The position numbers were made by a program, and so were the translations under genes. DNA of 5,825 nt, taken from NCBI GenBank assembly GCA_030606585.1, contig JAUWGD010000110.1, positions 1 to 5,825 on the forward strand, written 5' to 3'. The notes under the pieces were generated by a model. It did not search any database, was not told the origin of the DNA, and worked only from the letters and a program-made list of their open reading frames with translations. Each line of letters starts with the position of its first letter. Position 1 is the stretch's first letter. Positions 1-5,462 of the stretch are shown in pieces. Origin of the DNA: Dehalococcoidales bacterium (GTDB taxonomy: Bacteria; Chloroflexota; Dehalococcoidia; Dehalococcoidales; RBG-16-60-22).

Positions 1-963
1 CTCCTCGAACTGCTGCGGGTACAGCGACTGCATACCGTCGGAGAGGGCGTGGGTGGGGTCGTGGTGCACCTCCACGAGAAGCCCGTCAGCGCCGATAGCT
101 ATAGCCCCCCTGGATAGGGGAACAACGTAGTCGCGCCGTCCGGCGGCATGGCTGGGGTCGACGATAATGGGCAGGTGGCTGGCTTCCTTGATGGACGGTA
201 TAGCGCTCAAATCCAGGGTGTTACGCGTATTATCGGAGAAAGTGCGAATTCCTCTTTCGCACAATATTACTCTGGTGTTTCCTTCCGACATGATGTATTC
301 GGCAGCCATGAGCCACTCGTCGATGGTAGCGGCGAAGCCCCGCTTCAGGAGAATCGGCTTGGAAACCTGGCCGGCGAGCCGGAGCAGGGAGTAGTTCTGC
401 ATATTCCTGGTCCCGATTTGAATAATATCGGCGTATTTTTCAACAATAGTGAGATTTTCATTATCGGTAGCCTCGGTTACAATCAGCAAGCCGGTTTCCT
501 GGCGTACCTTTTGAAGTATTTTCAGCCCCTTTTCGCCCAGTCCCTGGAAGCTGTAGGGAGATGTTCTCGGCTTGAAAGCGCCACCACGGAAAACCCTGGC
601 GCCATGTTTCTTTACCAGGCTGGCGATGGTGAGTGCCTGCTCCTCGCTCTCTACGGCACAGGGGCCGGCCATGATAACCGGCTCTCCGGCGCCGATTTTT
701 ACGTCACCAATGGATATAATCGAAAGTTCGGGATGAGTTTCCCGGCTGACGAGTTTGTATGGCTTGGTAACCGGGATAGCCTCTTTAACACCCTCCATGG
801 CCAGCAGTTGCGCAGCTTCGACCGGTCCCTTGTTGCCGATAATGCAAACGGCTGTCCTCTGAGCGCCCGGCATGGGAATACCACGGTAGCCCATCTGCTC
901 AATTTCTTCGATAACGGCGCGCACCTGCTCCTCGGTGGCGTCATTTTTCATTACGACAAGCAT
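1..963 (-). CDS. aroF: 3-deoxy-7-phosphoheptulonate (DAHP) synthase, AroF/Thermotoga type, C-terminus cut by window edge
   Basis: Condenses phosphoenolpyruvate with erythrose 4-phosphate, the first step of the shikimate pathway to aromatic amino acids, in the cytoplasm. The 321 visible residues show an N-terminal ferredoxin-like domain (about 1-66), which in the Thermotoga maritima family carries feedback control by aromatic amino acids, followed by the TIM barrel. Visible motifs are AGPC (99-102), KPRTSPYSFQG (131-141), KRG (207-209) and DPSHAAGRRD (269-278). The four metal ligands known from the T. maritima enzyme (Cys102, His272, Glu298, Asp309) fall at exactly the same residue numbers here, which supports both the family call and the start. 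The ATG at 963 has AGGAG (978-974) 10 nt upstream. The frame is still open at base 1; against the ~338-aa family length roughly 15-20 residues are missing. It follows the macrodomain gene by 41 bp on the same strand and is probably cotranscribed with it. Other aro genes may follow to the left, but that is not visible. Confidence 0.96.
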   Translation of the reverse strand, partial: MLVVMKNDATEEQVRAVIEEIEQMGYRGIPMPGAQRTAVCIIGNKGPVEAAQLLAMEGVKEAIPVTKPYKLVSRETHPELSIISIGDVKIGAGEPVIMAGPCAVESEEQALTIASLVKKHGARVFRGGAFKPRTSPYSFQGLGEKGLKILQKVRQETGLLIVTEATDNENLTIVEKYADIIQIGTRNMQNYSLLRLAGQVSKPILLKRGFAATIDEWLMAAEYIMSEGNTRVILCERGIRTFSDNTRNTLDLSAIPSIKEASHLPIIVDPSHAAGRRDYVVPLSRGAIAIGADGLLVEVHHDPTHALSDGMQSLYPQQFEE

Positions 964-1004
964 TTAAACATTTCTCCTCGCCTGTAAAAACATATCTGGT
1001 TGCT

Positions 1005-1571
1005 CTAGCCTTTTTCTCCCTTTATATCCCAGAGTGTATCATTATACGCTTCCAGAGTCCGGTTATCAAAGAGTACAAAAACAACCTCTTTAATTGAAGT
1101 TGTTTTCTGGAGAAAAGTTGCAACTGTCTTAAGGGCAATTCTTGATGCTTTATCTACGGGATAGCCGTAGGCCCCGGTGCTGATGGAAGGGAACGAGATG
1201 CTGGACAGGTTATTTTCAGCGGCGACCTTCAAACTTTCCCGGTAGGCACTGGCCAGTAATTCGGGTTCTCCCTGACTACCGCCGTGCCATATCGGCCCGA
1301 CGGTATGAATTACGTGTTTGGCTTCCATATTGCCGGCGGTGGTAATTACAGCCTGTCCGGCAGGCAGTCTACCCTGCCGGGCGACAATTTGTTTGCATTC
1401 TTCCAGTATGGCAGGGCCTCCGGCGCGATGTATGGCGCCATCAACCCCGCCGCCACCCATAAGACCGGAGTTGGCAGCATTAACAATGGCATCGGTAGCC
1501 TGAGTGGTAATGTCCCCCTGGATTATGGAGAGTATAGCCTGGTTTACGGTATAAGCAAGGTTATCGTTCAT
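1005..1571 (-). CDS. MacroD-type macrodomain protein (probable ADP-ribosyl / O-acetyl-ADP-ribose hydrolase)
   Basis: A single-domain macrodomain of 188 aa filling almost the whole protein. MacroD/YmdB-class members remove ADP-ribose from acidic side chains and deacetylate O-acetyl-ADP-ribose. Visible signatures are GDIT (19-22, the Asp that contacts adenine), NAAN (31-34), the glycine-rich loop GGGGVDGAIHRAGG (39-52) and the second phosphate loop STGAYGYP (131-138). Asn34 and Asp44 have the same 10-residue spacing as the catalytic Asn/Asp pair of E. coli YmdB, so an active hydrolase is likely, although the physiological substrate cannot be read from sequence. I chose ATG at 1571 because AGAGGTGA lies 5 nt upstream; a GTG at 1580 in the same frame would add three residues but lies inside that ribosome binding site. 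The gene begins 20 bp after the S41 protease stop and ends 41 bp before aroF, so it is probably in one transcription unit. No ADP-ribosyltransferase partner is visible in the window. Confidence 0.93.
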   Translation of the reverse strand: MNDNLAYTVNQAILSIIQGDITTQATDAIVNAANSGLMGGGGVDGAIHRAGGPAILEECKQIVARQGRLPAGQAVITTAGNMEAKHVIHTVGPIWHGGSQGEPELLASAYRESLKVAAENNLSSISFPSISTGAYGYPVDKASRIALKTVATFLQKTTSIKEVVFVLFDNRTLEAYNDTLWDIKGEKG

Positions 1572-1591
1572 GCTCTTCACCTCTCTTACCG

Positions 1592-2731
1592 TTACTCGTT
1601 ACCGGTCAGGAAGTTTATAGCCCAATCTACGGCATCTTCTCCAGTAAGCTCAAGTTTAATATCAGGTTCGATTCCATGGCCTTCGATTACGCGGCCGTTG
1701 GGAGTAAGCCAGCGGGCGGTAGTAATGTACAGTCCTGAGCCGTCGCTAAGTTCGCGTAAAACATTCACGCTGCCCTTGCCGAAGGTGGTATTACCGGCGA
1801 TAAGGGCACGGTCATGGTCCTGCAGGGCGCCGGCCAGTACCTCGCTGCCGCTGGCGCTGGTATTGTCCACCAGAACGACCATAGGCAGGTTAGTGGTTAC
1901 CGGACTGTCAATTACTTCCAGTGATGCTACCTTTCCCTGATTACTCATTACTTCCACCAGAGTGCCTTCAGTTATAAAGTTACTGGCTACCTCGACCACG
2001 ATATCAAGCAGTCCTCCCGGATTGCCGCGCAGGTCAAGGACAATACCTCTGGCGTTTTCTTCTTTTAAGCTCTGAATTACCGGCGCCAGCTCGTTTTCCG
2101 TACGCTCGGAGAACTGGGTGATAATAATATAAGCTATGTCACCCCGCATCTCAAAACGGACACTCGGTACTTCTATCGTGTCCCTTGTTATTTCGATCTC
2201 TACCGGCTCGGTCTCGCCTTCATGCAGGATAAGTAGTGATACCGCCGTGCCTTTAGGGCCGCGTATTTTAATAATCGCCTCGGCCAGGCTCATATCCGCG
2301 ACCGGTTCGCCGTTTATTTCCATGATGATATCGCCTGCCTTGATACCGGCTACGTCCGCCGGAGAATCAGCAATAGGCGCAATGATGATAAGCTTGCCGT
2401 CTAGAACCGTTACATAAGCGCCGATGCCCTCAAATTCTCCTTCGAGGCTGCTTATTCCCAGCTCATAGTATTCAGTTTCCAGATAGGAAGTATACGGGTC
2501 ATTCAGTGCCTCAATCATGCCTTCAATAGCGGCACGGCTCAAATTAGCGGAGTCCAGTTTGGACCTGTCCACGTAGTCGGTGAAGATGATGCTCCAGGCC
2601 TGTCCGATAATGTTCATTCCTTCCCCGGAACCGGAGTAACTGCTGTGGCCGAAGAAAAAGCCGACACCAAAGGCAAGGGCAACAACCGCTACAATCAAAA
2701 GGGTTATGGCAAGTTTAGTCAACTTTGGCAT
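1592..2731 (-). CDS. ctpA: S41-family C-terminal processing peptidase, membrane-anchored, with PDZ domain
   Basis: A serine protease of the CtpA/Tsp (tail-specific protease) family, 379 aa, expected to act on the outer face of the cytoplasmic membrane by cutting substrates near their C-termini. Residues 7-28 form one hydrophobic segment after a short Lys-containing start, fitting an N-in membrane anchor. An N-terminal helical region contains NDPYTSYL (77-84), typical of the family. A PDZ domain spans about 98-170, with SPADVAGIKAGDIIMEINGE as its core. The protease core follows: LDLRGNPGG (232-240), SASGSE (292-297) with predicted nucleophile Ser294, and TFGKGS (316-321) with predicted base Lys319. 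The Ser-to-Lys spacing of 25 equals that of E. coli Tsp (Ser430/Lys455). The ATG at 2731 has only a weak AGAGAGA-type ribosome binding site about 9 nt upstream. The gene lies about 60 bp downstream of rnpB and 20 bp upstream of the macrodomain gene. The symbol is family-level; several paralogues per genome are common. Confidence 0.95.
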   Translation of the reverse strand: MPKLTKLAITLLIVAVVALAFGVGFFFGHSSYSGSGEGMNIIGQAWSIIFTDYVDRSKLDSANLSRAAIEGMIEALNDPYTSYLETEYYELGISSLEGEFEGIGAYVTVLDGKLIIIAPIADSPADVAGIKAGDIIMEINGEPVADMSLAEAIIKIRGPKGTAVSLLILHEGETEPVEIEITRDTIEVPSVRFEMRGDIAYIIITQFSERTENELAPVIQSLKEENARGIVLDLRGNPGGLLDIVVEVASNFITEGTLVEVMSNQGKVASLEVIDSPVTTNLPMVVLVDNTSASGSEVLAGALQDHDRALIAGNTTFGKGSVNVLRELSDGSGLYITTARWLTPNGRVIEGHGIEPDIKLELTGEDAVDWAINFLTGNE

Positions 2732-2784
2732 GAAATTATATCTCTCTTTACGTATCCCGGCAGGAATGCCCCTTTAATCAAGCT

Positions 2785-2805
2785 AAAAAATGAGCCAAGT
2801 AAACC
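2785..2805 (-). terminator. Possible weak rnpB terminator: P1 3' strand followed by a U tract
   Basis: The 3' strand of the RNase P P1 helix is followed on the minus strand, after one A, by six T residues (2790-2785). That could terminate transcription of the folded RNA, but the pairing partner is some 330 nt away and there is no compact local hairpin. Read-through into the protease gene is equally plausible. Confidence 0.25.
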
Positions 2806-3153
2806 TGTAAGCCGAGTTCTGTGCCCTTCCCAAAGGAAGGACGGTGACCATCTATCTAGCCCTTCCGTTACCGGAAGGGTCAAGCGACCAACCCGGGGAT
2901 AGGCCGGGCGTCCCTTTGTCCCTCTATTCGGTCTTGCTCCTGATGGGGTTTGCCCAGCCGGCCGGTCACCCGACCGCTGGTGAGCTCTTACCTCACCATT
3001 TCACCCTTGCCCCGATTATTCATCGGGGCGGTATGTTTCTGTGGCACTTTCCGTAGGGTCACCCCTCCTGGGTGTTACCCAGCATCATGCCCGGTGGAGC
3101 TCGGACTTTCCTCCCCGAAATAAATCGAGGCGGTCACCCGGTTTACTTGACCC
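2792..3153 (-). ncRNA. rnpB: RNase P RNA, bacterial class A
   Basis: The catalytic RNA of RNase P, which removes 5' leaders from precursor tRNAs together with the RnpA protein. On the minus strand the conserved 5' core GAGGAAAGTCCGAGCTCC lies at 3113-3096 and the conserved 3' core ACAGAACTCGGCTTACA at 2822-2806; together they form the universal P4 pseudoknot region. In between are GGTGAAATGGTGAGGTAAGAG and GGAGCAAGACCGAATAG blocks and a GGGTTGG segment resembling the L15 loop that pairs with tRNA CCA ends. The ends pair as a 14-bp P1 helix (3153-3140 with 2805-2792, two G-U pairs), which fixes both boundaries and gives about 362 nt, normal for class A. A matching promoter lies directly upstream. 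The gene points toward the S41 protease gene. Short ORFs crossing this region on the other strand are not genes. Confidence 0.96.
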
Positions 3154-3159
3154 GGTTAT

Positions 3160-3188
3160 AGTGTAGTGGAGAGTAAGTGGTTAGTCAA
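3160..3188 (-). promoter_or_regulatory. Sigma70-type promoter of rnpB
   Basis: On the minus strand TTGACT (3188-3183) and TACACT (3165-3160) are separated by exactly 17 bp. The -10 box ends 6 nt before the G at 3153, which is also the first base of the P1 helix of RNase P RNA. The agreement of promoter spacing, start site and RNA 5' end makes this a credible promoter, although the -10 box matches the consensus at only four of six positions. Confidence 0.68.
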
Positions 3189-3342
3189 TAAGGGCCAGGC
3201 GACATTCTCAAATGGCGTTCGGCGACGTCGAATGTAAGTATTTTAATGAACTTTTAACGGGGATTTTATGAGGAATTAACCTTATCTATCCTATATTTTA
3301 AGTAGAAGCACCATAAGGACTGAATAGCCAGCAGTGGAGAAG

Positions 3343-3531
3343 ATGAAATCATCGGATTGTGAACTGATATCCACATGCCCTTATTATAATGATGCTCATG
3401 AGGGGCAAGTGATACCGGAAAATTTCAAAGAGCAGTATTGCCATGGAATCTACGTATGGTGTGGCAGATACCTGGCTCACAGGGCATCAAAGGAAAGGAT
3501 ACAACAGATAGCTGATAATAACCGCAGGTAA
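3343..3531 (+). CDS. Small four-cysteine protein of unknown function
   Basis: A 62-aa soluble protein that I cannot assign to a named family. It has four cysteines in the arrangement C-x5-C-P-Y-Y-N-D, then about 20 residues, then Y-C-x6-C-x-R-Y-L. This resembles short uncharacterised proteins I recall from anaerobes with a CPFFND...KYC...CARY pattern. Four well-spaced cysteines suggest binding of a metal or Fe-S cluster, or a redox role; that is inference. No signal peptide or membrane segment is seen. The C-terminal third is a basic, probably helical tail. Two starts are possible: ATG 3343 with GGAG only 3 nt upstream, or GTG 3334, which adds three residues and has AAGGA about 14 nt upstream. 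Neither ribosome binding site is ideal; I prefer the ATG. The gene is divergent from rnpB and ends 3 bp from the stop of the convergent RNase HI gene. Confidence 0.72.
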   Translation: MKSSDCELISTCPYYNDAHEGQVIPENFKEQYCHGIYVWCGRYLAHRASKERIQQIADNNRR

Positions 3532-3534
3532 GGC

Positions 3535-3945
3535 TTAACGTATGTTGTCCAGAGCTTTATTCGCCAGGGCGTCGGCCCCGGCGTTCTGCGCGCGGGGAAT
3601 ATAGGATATCGTGAAACTTTCCAGTGAACCGGTAAGCTTGACCACTTCCTGGTAAAGCGGCCGCAGGGCTGCGTTTTTTATCTTGTAGCGTCCGTTTATT
3701 TGCTTCACCACCAGCTCCGAGTCCGACTTTAATATCACGTATTTCGCACCCAGGCTGACGGCTTTTTCCAGGGCGGTAATGACGGCACGGTATTCCGCCT
3801 GATTGTTGGTGGTGATACCGATGCGGCGGGAAAGGCGTGCCATGACATTGCCGGTTTCGTCTTTAATGATGGCGCCGATAGACGCCGGGCCGGGATTACC
3901 CCGGGCGGCACCATCAGTATATATAATGACTTTCTTTACGTTCAA
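3535..3945 (-). CDS. rnhA: Ribonuclease HI family protein
   Basis: Cuts the RNA strand of RNA-DNA hybrids, removing R-loops and primer remnants in the cytoplasm. The 136-aa product has all four family acidic residues: Asp11 in YTDGAARGNPG (9-19), Glu51 in TTNNQAEYRA (45-54), Asp75 in SDSELVVKQ (74-82) and Asp125 in GADALANKA (123-131). Length and the compact fold without a hybrid-binding domain fit the short bacterial RNase HI-like group. The frame stays open upstream to an ATG at 4059, but that extension runs through the end of the zinc-ribbon gene. The TTG at 3945 is chosen because it gives the normal family N-terminus and has AAGGA 4 nt upstream. That site overlaps the TGA of the zinc-ribbon gene (TGAAGGA), so translation is probably coupled. 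The gene ends 3 bp from the convergent four-cysteine gene. The symbol is family-level. Confidence 0.93.
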   Translation of the reverse strand: MNVKKVIIYTDGAARGNPGPASIGAIIKDETGNVMARLSRRIGITTNNQAEYRAVITALEKAVSLGAKYVILKSDSELVVKQINGRYKIKNAALRPLYQEVVKLTGSLESFTISYIPRAQNAGADALANKALDNIR

Positions 3946-3953
3946 TCTATCCT

Positions 3954-4649
3954 TCAGGAAATATACAGGATTCTGCCGCAGGAGCCGCACTGTACGGGCT
4001 GACCGCTTCTGGCCTTCTGGAGCGCGCTGGCCGATAGTGATATACGGCAGGCACGACAAATGCCCTGCTCTACCTTAGCGACGGCCGGCTTCTTTTGCTG
4101 TCTGATTTTTTCATAGAGTTTGAGGGTAGGGGAGTCGATTTGCCCGGCCAGTTGCCGGCGTTTTTCATTAAGGTCTGCCAGGCTTTTCTTGAGTTGCTCT
4201 ATCTCATCAGACAACTGCTGTTGCTGGCGGTGCCACTCCTTCTCAAGTTTCCGGTGCTCGTCGGTGGCAGTGGTCAGGCTCGCTTCGGCTGCTTCTACCT
4301 GGTCGATGATTTCCAGTGCTTTGTTCTCCTGCTGGTCGCTCTTGGCCTTCATCGAGGCTACCTCATGCTGGAGTCCGGATAGCTCCTTGGGATTGCTTAT
4401 CTTGCCGCCATACAGCTGCTCTTCGATGGCGGAGATTTTACTCAACAGGTCGTCCACTTCTCCTTCGGCGTCACGGTGCTGGTGCCTCAGCTCATCCAGG
4501 CGTTTTTGTTCAGAATCGAGCCGGTTTTGCGCCTTGTCAAGCACGTCTCTAACCCCGAGCTGGCTGGTTTTCTGGTTCAGGGACTGTTCTTCCTGTTCAA
4601 TTTCTAAATCGAGTTCCTGCAGCTGGTAGAGTTGTCTGGTGATAGCCAT
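3954..4649 (-). CDS. Coiled-coil protein with C-terminal C4-type zinc ribbon (DUF164/zf-RING_7 family)
   Basis: A 231-aa cytoplasmic protein. Residues about 5-185 are rich in Glu, Gln, Lys, Leu and form a long helical hairpin or coiled coil, interrupted by LYGGKISNPKEL (79-90), the conserved turn of this family. A C-terminal zinc ribbon follows, with Cys198-x2-Cys201 and Cys221-x2-Cys224. The family is widespread in bacteria and thought to bind nucleic acid, but its molecular role is not settled. Pairing with an RNase HI gene is known in other bacteria, for example the mycobacterial Rv2229c-Rv2228c neighbours, and suggests a shared nucleic-acid task. The start at 4649 is chosen because GGAG lies 6 nt upstream; the same frame opens 15 codons earlier (ATG 4694), but without a ribosome binding site. 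A TTGATA/TATAGA pair just upstream (about 4692-4671) is spaced 15 bp and is at best a weak promoter. The downstream RNase HI gene starts 8 bp after its stop. Confidence 0.93.
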   Translation of the reverse strand: MAITRQLYQLQELDLEIEQEEQSLNQKTSQLGVRDVLDKAQNRLDSEQKRLDELRHQHRDAEGEVDDLLSKISAIEEQLYGGKISNPKELSGLQHEVASMKAKSDQQENKALEIIDQVEAAEASLTTATDEHRKLEKEWHRQQQQLSDEIEQLKKSLADLNEKRRQLAGQIDSPTLKLYEKIRQQKKPAVAKVEQGICRACRISLSASALQKARSGQPVQCGSCGRILYIS

Positions 4650-4707
4650 ATTTTTCTCCGTTGCCATTCTATAACGAGGGCGGGATAATATCAAACCGCT
4701 CTGGAAA

Positions 4708-4736
4708 TTGGTGACAAAAATGGGTAGTGTGATAAG
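4708..4736 (+). promoter_or_regulatory. Candidate promoter for the phage-like plus-strand genes
   Basis: TTGGTG (4708-4713) and GATAAG (4731-4736) are 17 bp apart, with TG one base before the second box as in extended -10 promoters. A start near 4743 would give a leader of about 40 nt before the ATG at 4784. Both boxes match consensus at only about four positions, so this is tentative. Confidence 0.28.
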
Positions 4737-4783
4737 AACATAAGTGCTATTATTAGCTACAGGCTATTAAGATAGGGGGAAAT

Positions 4784-4936
4784 ATGAGCCTTTTACGATT
4801 GGCTGTAAAGCAGCAGCGGTGGGACCTAGCGGCACACACTATTGTCCTGGCCACTGTCAGGGTATTGAACAAAGGAGAATTGAGTGTCGGAAAGAACAAG
4901 CAAAAAAAGTGCCTCAAAACGAAGGCAATCCACTAA
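4784..4936 (+). CDS. Small basic protein of unknown function, overlapping the next gene
   Basis: A 50-codon ORF starting at ATG with AGGGGG 4 nt upstream. The product begins MSLLRLAVKQQRWDLAAHTI, continues with a short amphipathic or hydrophobic stretch (VLATVRVL), and ends in a Lys-rich tail (GKNKQKKCLKTK). The RWDLAAH motif resembles short uncharacterised proteins I recall from Chloroflexota and phage-like contexts, but I cannot name the family. Its last 53 bases overlap the following 122-aa gene in a different frame, and the ribosome binding site of that gene lies inside it, so translation of the two may be coupled. The good ribosome binding site and orderly N-terminus favour a real gene; the short length and the overlap argue for caution. 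Confidence 0.5.
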   Translation: MSLLRLAVKQQRWDLAAHTIVLATVRVLNKGELSVGKNKQKKCLKTKAIH

Positions 4937-5252
4937 GAAGCAGAGTTTCTATACCCGGGTGCTGGACGAGGCGGAGAAGCTCGATATGGAGGCGGCGGCC
5001 GACGTTAACGGGATAGACGACGAGATTGCTTTGCTGCGGGTGAAAATTAAGTCGGTGCTGGAGAGGGACCCGGAGAATATCAAGCTCATCATGCAGGCGA
5101 CGAATACCCTGGCGGGGCTGGTGAAGACGCGGTATAACATGACCGGACAGCAGCGTAAGGGGCTGCGAGAGGCAATAGGGAACGTTTTGAGGGACGTGGC
5201 GCTGCCGCTGGGAATCAGTATAGGGGCGAGTGTTATAGGGAAGAGGATATAG
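4884..5252 (+). CDS. Hypothetical protein, possible small terminase-like subunit of a phage packaging module
   Basis: A 122-aa soluble protein starting at GTG with a strong AAAGGAG site 6 nt upstream. Residues 1-20 are Ser/Lys/Arg-rich and likely disordered or nucleic-acid binding. Residues about 22-103 look all-helical, including DDEIALLRVKIKSVLE (45-60) and QATNTLAGLVKTRYNMT (71-87). The C-terminus (103-122) is a short hydrophobic and Gly-rich stretch ending in GKRI. No catalytic motif is visible. It lies just upstream of a terminase-large-subunit-like gene on the same strand, and its helical layout with a basic N-terminus resembles small helical proteins that often precede TerL in phages, so a role in DNA recognition for packaging is a reasonable guess only. 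A 210-bp repeat-filled gap separates it from the TerL-like gene, which is unusual for a tight phage operon. Confidence 0.75.
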   Translation: MSERTSKKSASKRRQSTKKQSFYTRVLDEAEKLDMEAAADVNGIDDEIALLRVKIKSVLERDPENIKLIMQATNTLAGLVKTRYNMTGQQRKGLREAIGNVLRDVALPLGISIGASVIGKRI

Positions 5253-5307
5253 GAGATGGGGAGGGATTTTGTTTCTACCTCACCCCCTGTATTTTGAGGT
5301 GAACATA

Positions 5308-5351
5308 TCCCCCTCTTAGACGCCCCAGCGGGGTTTCACAGGAGAGGGGGA
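5308..5351. repeat. Inverted repeat element with C-rich and G-rich arms
   Basis: TCCCCCTCT (5308-5316) pairs perfectly with AGAGGGGGA (5343-5351). A nested CCCC-AGC-GGGG hairpin occupies 5323-5333. It resembles dispersed CCCCTCTCC-type palindromic intergenic repeats. No T tract follows on the plus strand (AAAATTG follows), so it is not a standard terminator for the 122-aa gene. Confidence 0.6.
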
Positions 5352-5360
5352 AAATTGAGG

Positions 5361-5392
5361 GGCGGATTGCTTCGCTGTGCTCGCAATGACAG
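5361..5392. repeat. Dispersed short repeat of the ATTGCTTCG...CGCAATGACA type
   Basis: GGCGGATTGCTTCGCTGTGC followed by TCGCAATGACAG matches a well-known dispersed bacterial intergenic repeat. When translated on the minus strand it gives the artefact CHCE(R/H)SEAI, seen in many mispredicted ORFs. ATTGC (5366-5370) and GCAAT (5383-5387) form the arms. It is not coding, and it probably occurs in many copies in the genome; copy number cannot be seen from one window. Confidence 0.65.
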
Positions 5393-5400
5393 AGAGATAT

Positions 5401-5440
5401 CACCCTCACCTTAATCCTCTCCCGCAAGGGGAGAGGAAAC
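5401..5440. repeat. Palindromic intergenic repeat with perfect 9-bp stem
   Basis: TCCTCTCCC (5415-5423) pairs perfectly with GGGAGAGGA (5429-5437) around a 5-nt GCAAG loop, preceded by CACCCTCACCTTAA. This is the typical form of a CCTCACC...CCTCTCCC...GGGAGAGG dispersed palindromic element. The element, or its right flank, runs directly into GGAGG (5448-5452), the ribosome binding site of the TerL-like gene. The hairpin could therefore influence its translation or mark the scar of an insertion. Confidence 0.62.
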
Positions 5441-5462
5441 CGAAGGGGGAGGAAGTGAAGGG

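Noticed and set aside
148..987. Long plus-strand open frame (279 codons) opposite aroF
   Set aside because: It is antisense to a clearly conserved DAHP synthase with all catalytic residues; the product looks like a reverse-frame shadow with no recognisable domain.
2735..2740. Perfect TATAAT on the minus strand just before the protease ATG
   Set aside because: A start site 7 nt downstream would fall just past the start codon, and no -35 box is present at 16-18 bp, so it is probably chance in an AT-rich leader.
2645..3056. Plus-strand short open frames across rnpB
   Set aside because: They lie opposite RNase P RNA and the protease start; the RNA's conserved cores and P1 pairing explain this sequence fully.
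4095..4629. Plus-strand open frames opposite the zinc-ribbon gene (95 and 169 codons)
   Set aside because: They are Ser/Cys/Leu-rich shadows of the coiled-coil gene on the other strand, whose four zinc-ribbon cysteines and ribosome binding site are clear.
4746..4769. GCTATTA direct repeat (4746-4752 and 4763-4769) as a possible attachment-site core
   Set aside because: Seven bases in an AT-rich spacer 17 bp apart is too short, and no matching site or integrase is visible.
5253..5462. CRISPR array in the repeat-rich gap
   Set aside because: The repeats differ from one another, with no regular unit or spacer length and no cas gene nearby.
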